64,000 bases of DNA from JANQEU01 sp965601455 (GTDB taxonomy: Bacteria; Bacteroidota; Bacteroidia; Cytophagales; Cyclobacteriaceae). The DNA lies in assembly GCA_965601455.1 (NCBI GenBank), contig OZ271831.1:2046001-2110000 (forward strand), read 5' to 3'. The position numbers and the translations under genes were made by a program. Positions 60,573 to 64,000 of this stretch are shown here, piece after piece. Within the stretch, counting starts at the first letter, position 1, and each line of letters opens with the position of its first letter. The notes beneath the pieces were generated by a model. That model worked only from the letters and a program-made list of their open reading frames with translations. It was not told the origin of the DNA and ran no database searches.

Positions 60573-63229
60573 CTCGACATAATCCTCCAAAATGGGCACG
60601 TGGGTTTTTAAGATGGTTTGTTTCAGAAGAACTGATCGAGGAAATTGAAGGCGACTTGATAGAAGCTTATCGGGTTCGTCGCAATAAACACGGGAAGCTA
60701 CATACAGATTTTTGGTACGTTAAAGATGTGTTTCGATTCTTTAAACCTTATTCCTTTGAGAAGCACTCACGTACCAAGCAATTCTTACCGATATTCAATA
60801 ACCATCTGAAAACAGCAATTAGAAATCTACTGAAGTATAGAACGCAAGCTGCCATAAATCTCTTTGGCTTGAGTATTGGAGTCACTTCGGTAATGCTACT
60901 AGGCACTTATCTGTACCATGAGCTAACCTACGATCATTCATTTCCTGATTCCGAGAGAATTTATCGTGTGGTTAATAATTATCGGGATCAGACATACACC
61001 TGCATGAAGTTCAACGATTACTTCGGTTCAAATCGTGAGGTTCAGTTACAATTAGTTAAGCATTTAAAAGAGTACGAAGGTGTATTGGAAGCTTGTCACT
61101 TTGTACCAAACATGAGTGCGATTGGCCCCTCAGAGAAATGGTATGTGCAATCTGGTAAGAAGGAAATCGTTCTCGAAAATTTCTTGTTTACGAATACGGG
61201 AGTATCATTTAACTCCATATTTCCTCAACGATTTTTGGTAGGGGACCCAAAGTCTGCTTTCAATAATTTTCAAACCGTAGTCTTAACGGTGAGTACCGCA
61301 AAGCTACTTTTTGGACCTGATTGGGAGTCACAGGGTTTATTGGACCAATCTATCAACATTAACGATCAGTCTTATTTAGTTACCGGTGTGGTTCAGGACG
61401 TACCCGGTAACATACACTTTGACTTTGAAATCCTGGTAAACCAGGAAACAATTCCTAGTTGGGCAGGATATACGTATTTCAAAACCGATGAAATAATGGA
61501 TGGATATACGGTAGCAGAATGGCTAAATAGGGACGTCGAGACATTTTACCCTGGATATACTGCGGATATACTTAGTAAAGGTATTGATATCGTTCCATTA
61601 CAAGATGTTCATTTCACTGATCGGATGCTTTACGAGATCAAACCGATTGCCAATAATCAGTACCTATCCATGTTTCTGGGTGTTGGAATTATCATTCTGT
61701 TCATCATATGGATAAATTGTGCAAATCTATCCATTGCGACGTACGCGGGTCGGCAAAGAGAGCTCGCGGTCAGAAAGGTGTTTGGGGCAAGAAGTAAGGA
61801 TGTATCATTTCAGGTTATAACAGAATCAATTCTTCAAGCTCTACTGGCATTTCCTGTTATCTGGTTTTCGTGCCATCTCTTTTTACCCATAATTAATGAT
61901 TTGTTAGTCGTATCTATTGATCAAAATATCCTTCTTCAACCAATTTTCATCCTAACGATCATTATTATTCTTTTAGGCACTGGATTGATTAGTGGTGTTT
62001 ATCCGGCAGCCGTTTTCGGATCCAAGTCGATGATGAGACTGTTCGAGGGTAAACTCAATGCGCGTAGAACGGTTGGGCCATTTACTTTTCGTCGGGTACT
62101 TCTAACAACACAATTTTTCATGGTCATTGGTCTTCTAAGTTTAGCTCTATTTATAAATCAGCAACTGGATTTTATTCAAAGTAAGCCTTCCGGTTTTAGG
62201 AAGGATGGAATTGTTTTTTTTGAGGTCGATGGAGTGGAAAAGTACAGGCTTCTTGAACCTCTAATTCAGTCAATACCGGAGGTGGAGGCTGTCGGAAACG
62301 GTATGGTTCCTGGTGCTGAAATGTACAATCAACTAACCTATAAGTTAGAAGGAATTCCTGAGATTCTTTCAGATGGGACCCATTTGTACACGTCTTTGGC
62401 GAGTATGGAAGTTTTTGGGATCAGATCGGAAGCACTAAGGCTTCTTGAAGCGGGTCAGGACAGCGTTTTAATTATCAACCAAACTGCTGCCAAAAAGCTT
62501 GCTACAATGAAGAAAGTTGAAGTTGAGGATATTGTGGGTGAAAAGATCATTTTAGAACCGGAATGGGAGAACGAGGAATTTGGCTATGGCCTTCATTATA
62601 CCATCGCCGCAATTATTGATGACTTTGACTATTTCAGCTTAAAATACGAATCTCAAAGTCTATTTATTGAGGTTCATAGAGAATCGGATTGGGTTTACAA
62701 TATGATCATTAGTGCAAAATCTGATAATTGGTTCTCAATACTAAGTCAAATTGAAGAGTACTATATGACCGTAGAGTCAAGTAGACCTTTTGATCCGAAA
62801 TTCCTTAATGATCATCTTGCCCAATTATATCAACTTGAGACCAACGCTGGAAGACTGGCTTCATACCTCACAATTATATGCGTGATATTAGCGATGATGG
62901 GCTTGGTGGGAATTGTTAGTTATGTGACGTTCACACGAATTAAGGAAATTGCAATAAGAAAAGTGTTTGGTGCGACCACCAATCGAATTCTATTCACACT
63001 CAATACAGAATACGCTTATATGATTGTTGTTGCAACACTATTCGCGATACCAAGTGCTTTATATTTCTCGGGAATATGGCTTCAAAATTTCGCTTTCCGA
63101 ATCATTCCAAGTCCCGTTACGGTTTTATTGGGTGGGATGGCAACCTTCCTGGTAGTTTCTACAGTAGTTATTGTAAAGTCTTTTCAAAGCGCCAATAAGA
63201 ATCCATCTGAAACGTTAAAATATGAGTAG
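60569..63229 (+). CDS. FtsX/MacB-type ABC permease with prefix domain (unit 4)
   Basis: From ATG 60569 (overlapping the PadR stop by 4 bases) the product is 886 residues; a frame from 60545 lies inside PadR. The prefix domain reads FLRWFVSEELIEEIEGDLIEAYRVRRN. After TM1 and a periplasmic domain come the FtsX signatures ELAVRKVFGARSKD and, near the C-terminus, IKEIAIRKVFGATTNR. It has about eight membrane spans and no ATPase. Confidence 0.92.
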   Translation: MTRHNPPKWARGFLRWFVSEELIEEIEGDLIEAYRVRRNKHGKLHTDFWYVKDVFRFFKPYSFEKHSRTKQFLPIFNNHLKTAIRNLLKYRTQAAINLFGLSIGVTSVMLLGTYLYHELTYDHSFPDSERIYRVVNNYRDQTYTCMKFNDYFGSNREVQLQLVKHLKEYEGVLEACHFVPNMSAIGPSEKWYVQSGKKEIVLENFLFTNTGVSFNSIFPQRFLVGDPKSAFNNFQTVVLTVSTAKLLFGPDWESQGLLDQSININDQSYLVTGVVQDVPGNIHFDFEILVNQETIPSWAGYTYFKTDEIMDGYTVAEWLNRDVETFYPGYTADILSKGIDIVPLQDVHFTDRMLYEIKPIANNQYLSMFLGVGIIILFIIWINCANLSIATYAGRQRELAVRKVFGARSKDVSFQVITESILQALLAFPVIWFSCHLFLPIINDLLVVSIDQNILLQPIFILTIIIILLGTGLISGVYPAAVFGSKSMMRLFEGKLNARRTVGPFTFRRVLLTTQFFMVIGLLSLALFINQQLDFIQSKPSGFRKDGIVFFEVDGVEKYRLLEPLIQSIPEVEAVGNGMVPGAEMYNQLTYKLEGIPEILSDGTHLYTSLASMEVFGIRSEALRLLEAGQDSVLIINQTAAKKLATMKKVEVEDIVGEKIILEPEWENEEFGYGLHYTIAAIIDDFDYFSLKYESQSLFIEVHRESDWVYNMIISAKSDNWFSILSQIEEYYMTVESSRPFDPKFLNDHLAQLYQLETNAGRLASYLTIICVILAMMGLVGIVSYVTFTRIKEIAIRKVFGATTNRILFTLNTEYAYMIVVATLFAIPSALYFSGIWLQNFAFRIIPSPVTVLLGGMATFLVVSTVVIVKSFQSANKNPSETLKYE

Positions 63230-63328
63230 TTCATTTGAGGTAAAAACAACTGCCTTAACACTTAATTGATACTTAACTAATCAATCAAGGACGGTTATTT
63301 AATCCAGCTTCTCTATTTTTAACGCCAT

Positions 63329-64000
63329 ATGTCACCTTTGCAGAAGAAGTTCACTTCTTTTTTCGTATTCCTATTTCTGATTTTCTTTCGATCTCCTGCG
63401 CAGGATTTAAAAGTAATTGACTCATTATTGAACCGGATCGAAAAGGACTATTCAAGTACAGAGGTTGTTGACGCGTATTTGAAAGTAGCTCTGGAGTATA
63501 GTGGCCTGGACTCCTTAAACTCACATAAATACATATCACTAGCGATGAACCTGGCGGACAGTCTCCACTATCAGGAAGGCAAAGCAAATGCGTTGTATGT
63601 TCAGAGTAGAAATTCCATGTTGAGAGGAGATTACAGATTGGCGGATAAGGACCTGAATTCGCTGAAGGATTTGTCTGAAGAAATCAATTATCCTGAAGGA
63701 AAGGCAAATAGCCTGTTTGGTTTTGCCTGGTTGAGTTACTACCGGGGTAACTATGAGGAAAGTATAGATCTTCATATGAAGTCCCTGGAGATCAGAAGGA
63801 CTCTGGATCTTCAACAAGATGTATCAAGTAGCCTAAGGGGGATAGGAATTACCTACAAGCTGCTTGGTCAATTTGATAAGTCCCTGGATTATCTTCAGCG
63901 TTCATTGGAAATCGAAATTTCGATCAATAACAAGAGTGGAATTGCAGAGTGCCTTAATCACATTGGAATAATAGACGGACTTAGGGGAAATTATGCATCT
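63329..64000 (+). CDS. Tetratricopeptide repeat protein, partial (C-terminus outside window)
   Basis: The first 224 residues are visible from ATG 63329. A signal peptide (FFVFLFLIFFRSPAQ) is followed by TPR units: YQEGKANALYVQSRNSMLRGDYRLADKDL, YPEGKANSLFGFAWLSYYRGNYEESIDLHMKSLEIRR, and SSSLRGIGITYKLLGQFDKSLDYLQRSLEIE. Bacteroidota proteins of this form often continue into a coiled coil with a kinase, guanylate-cyclase-like or LuxR output domain. What follows here is not in the window. Confidence 0.88.
   Translation, partial: MSPLQKKFTSFFVFLFLIFFRSPAQDLKVIDSLLNRIEKDYSSTEVVDAYLKVALEYSGLDSLNSHKYISLAMNLADSLHYQEGKANALYVQSRNSMLRGDYRLADKDLNSLKDLSEEINYPEGKANSLFGFAWLSYYRGNYEESIDLHMKSLEIRRTLDLQQDVSSSLRGIGITYKLLGQFDKSLDYLQRSLEIEISINNKSGIAECLNHIGIIDGLRGNYAS

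Noticed and set aside
63351..63817. Two minus-strand frames (63351-63587 and 63539-63817) at the window end
   Set aside because: They are opposite the TPR gene, which has a signal peptide and clear repeats, and they contain no recognisable domain.
1..64000. CRISPR arrays, tRNA or rRNA genes, transposases, prophage genes, long repeats
   Set aside because: I looked for regular repeats, cloverleaf-like intergenic sequence and integrase or transposase motifs and found none that I could support.

Overview
This 64 kb window reads as a chromosomal segment of a Bacteroidota bacterium, probably a marine, Cytophagales-like lineage (inference). The support is a moderately AT-rich sequence, few strong Shine-Dalgarno sites, many lipoproteins and secreted proteins, a sensor kinase with thirteen propeller repeats plus a Y_Y_Y domain, LytS/LytTR signalling, and four FtsX-type permeases without an ATPase, each paired with a PadR regulator. 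I see no rRNA, tRNA, CRISPR array, phage gene, transposase or insertion sequence. Coding density is high and no gene-free gap exceeds 300 bases.

Layout. 1-5376: partial luciferase-like flavin oxidoreductase, PadR-permease unit 1, a DUF4386-type membrane protein, and a FabG-like reductase coupled to a small unknown protein. 5491-13919: GH3 beta-glucosidase lipoprotein, PadR-permease unit 2 (minus strand), and the large propeller histidine kinase. 13948-25930: housekeeping and small genes, including a YjeF_N protein, an ArfB-like ribosome-rescue factor, a YdeI-family protein, a flavin-binding oxidase-like protein, a STAS-like gene broken by an in-frame TGA, a family 2 glycosyltransferase, a PKD lipoprotein, a homocysteine S-methyltransferase, a Tat-exported FAD oxidoreductase and a bacteriohemerythrin. 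26115-28742: a carboxylesterase stub followed by an EthA-type monooxygenase and a short-chain dehydrogenase. 28744-39685: an M20 peptidase, paraoxonase-like protein, beta-barrel, DUF2147 and DUF2834 proteins, Crp/Fnr regulator, fasciclin protein, metallo-beta-lactamase-fold hydrolase, Dabb protein, MATE exporter and DUF3089 protein. 39702-42679 (minus): a three-gene cassette of beta-barrel, MbnP-like lipoprotein and di-heme MbnH/MauG-type peroxidase. 42878-47421: AraC regulator divergent from a PhyH dioxygenase, sodium/solute symporter and dehydrogenase. 47583-56384: small proteins, a serine hydrolase, two tandem nucleoside-hydrolase-like proteins, a LytS/LytTR pair, a secreted unknown protein and a CPBP protease. 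56394-63229: PadR-permease units 3 (minus) and 4 (plus) around a secreted propeller-like protein. From 63329: a TPR protein running off the window.

How genes work together. Each PadR gene lies immediately before its permease (3 nt gap, 10 nt gap, 1 nt overlap, 4 nt overlap), so regulator and permease are almost certainly co-expressed. The MbnP/MbnH cassette resembles the pair in which a di-heme enzyme oxidises a tryptophan of a copper-binding partner. The monooxygenase-dehydrogenase pair with an upstream esterase stub looks like a damaged alcohol-ketone-ester pathway. The PhyH-symporter-dehydrogenase set looks like an uptake and catabolism unit under AraC control.

Most interesting items: the MbnP/MbnH/beta-barrel cassette without any visible methanobactin gene; the fourfold PadR/orphan permease units; the in-frame nonsense codon in the STAS-like gene; and the carboxylesterase stub beside an EthA-like enzyme that lacks the fingerprint histidine.
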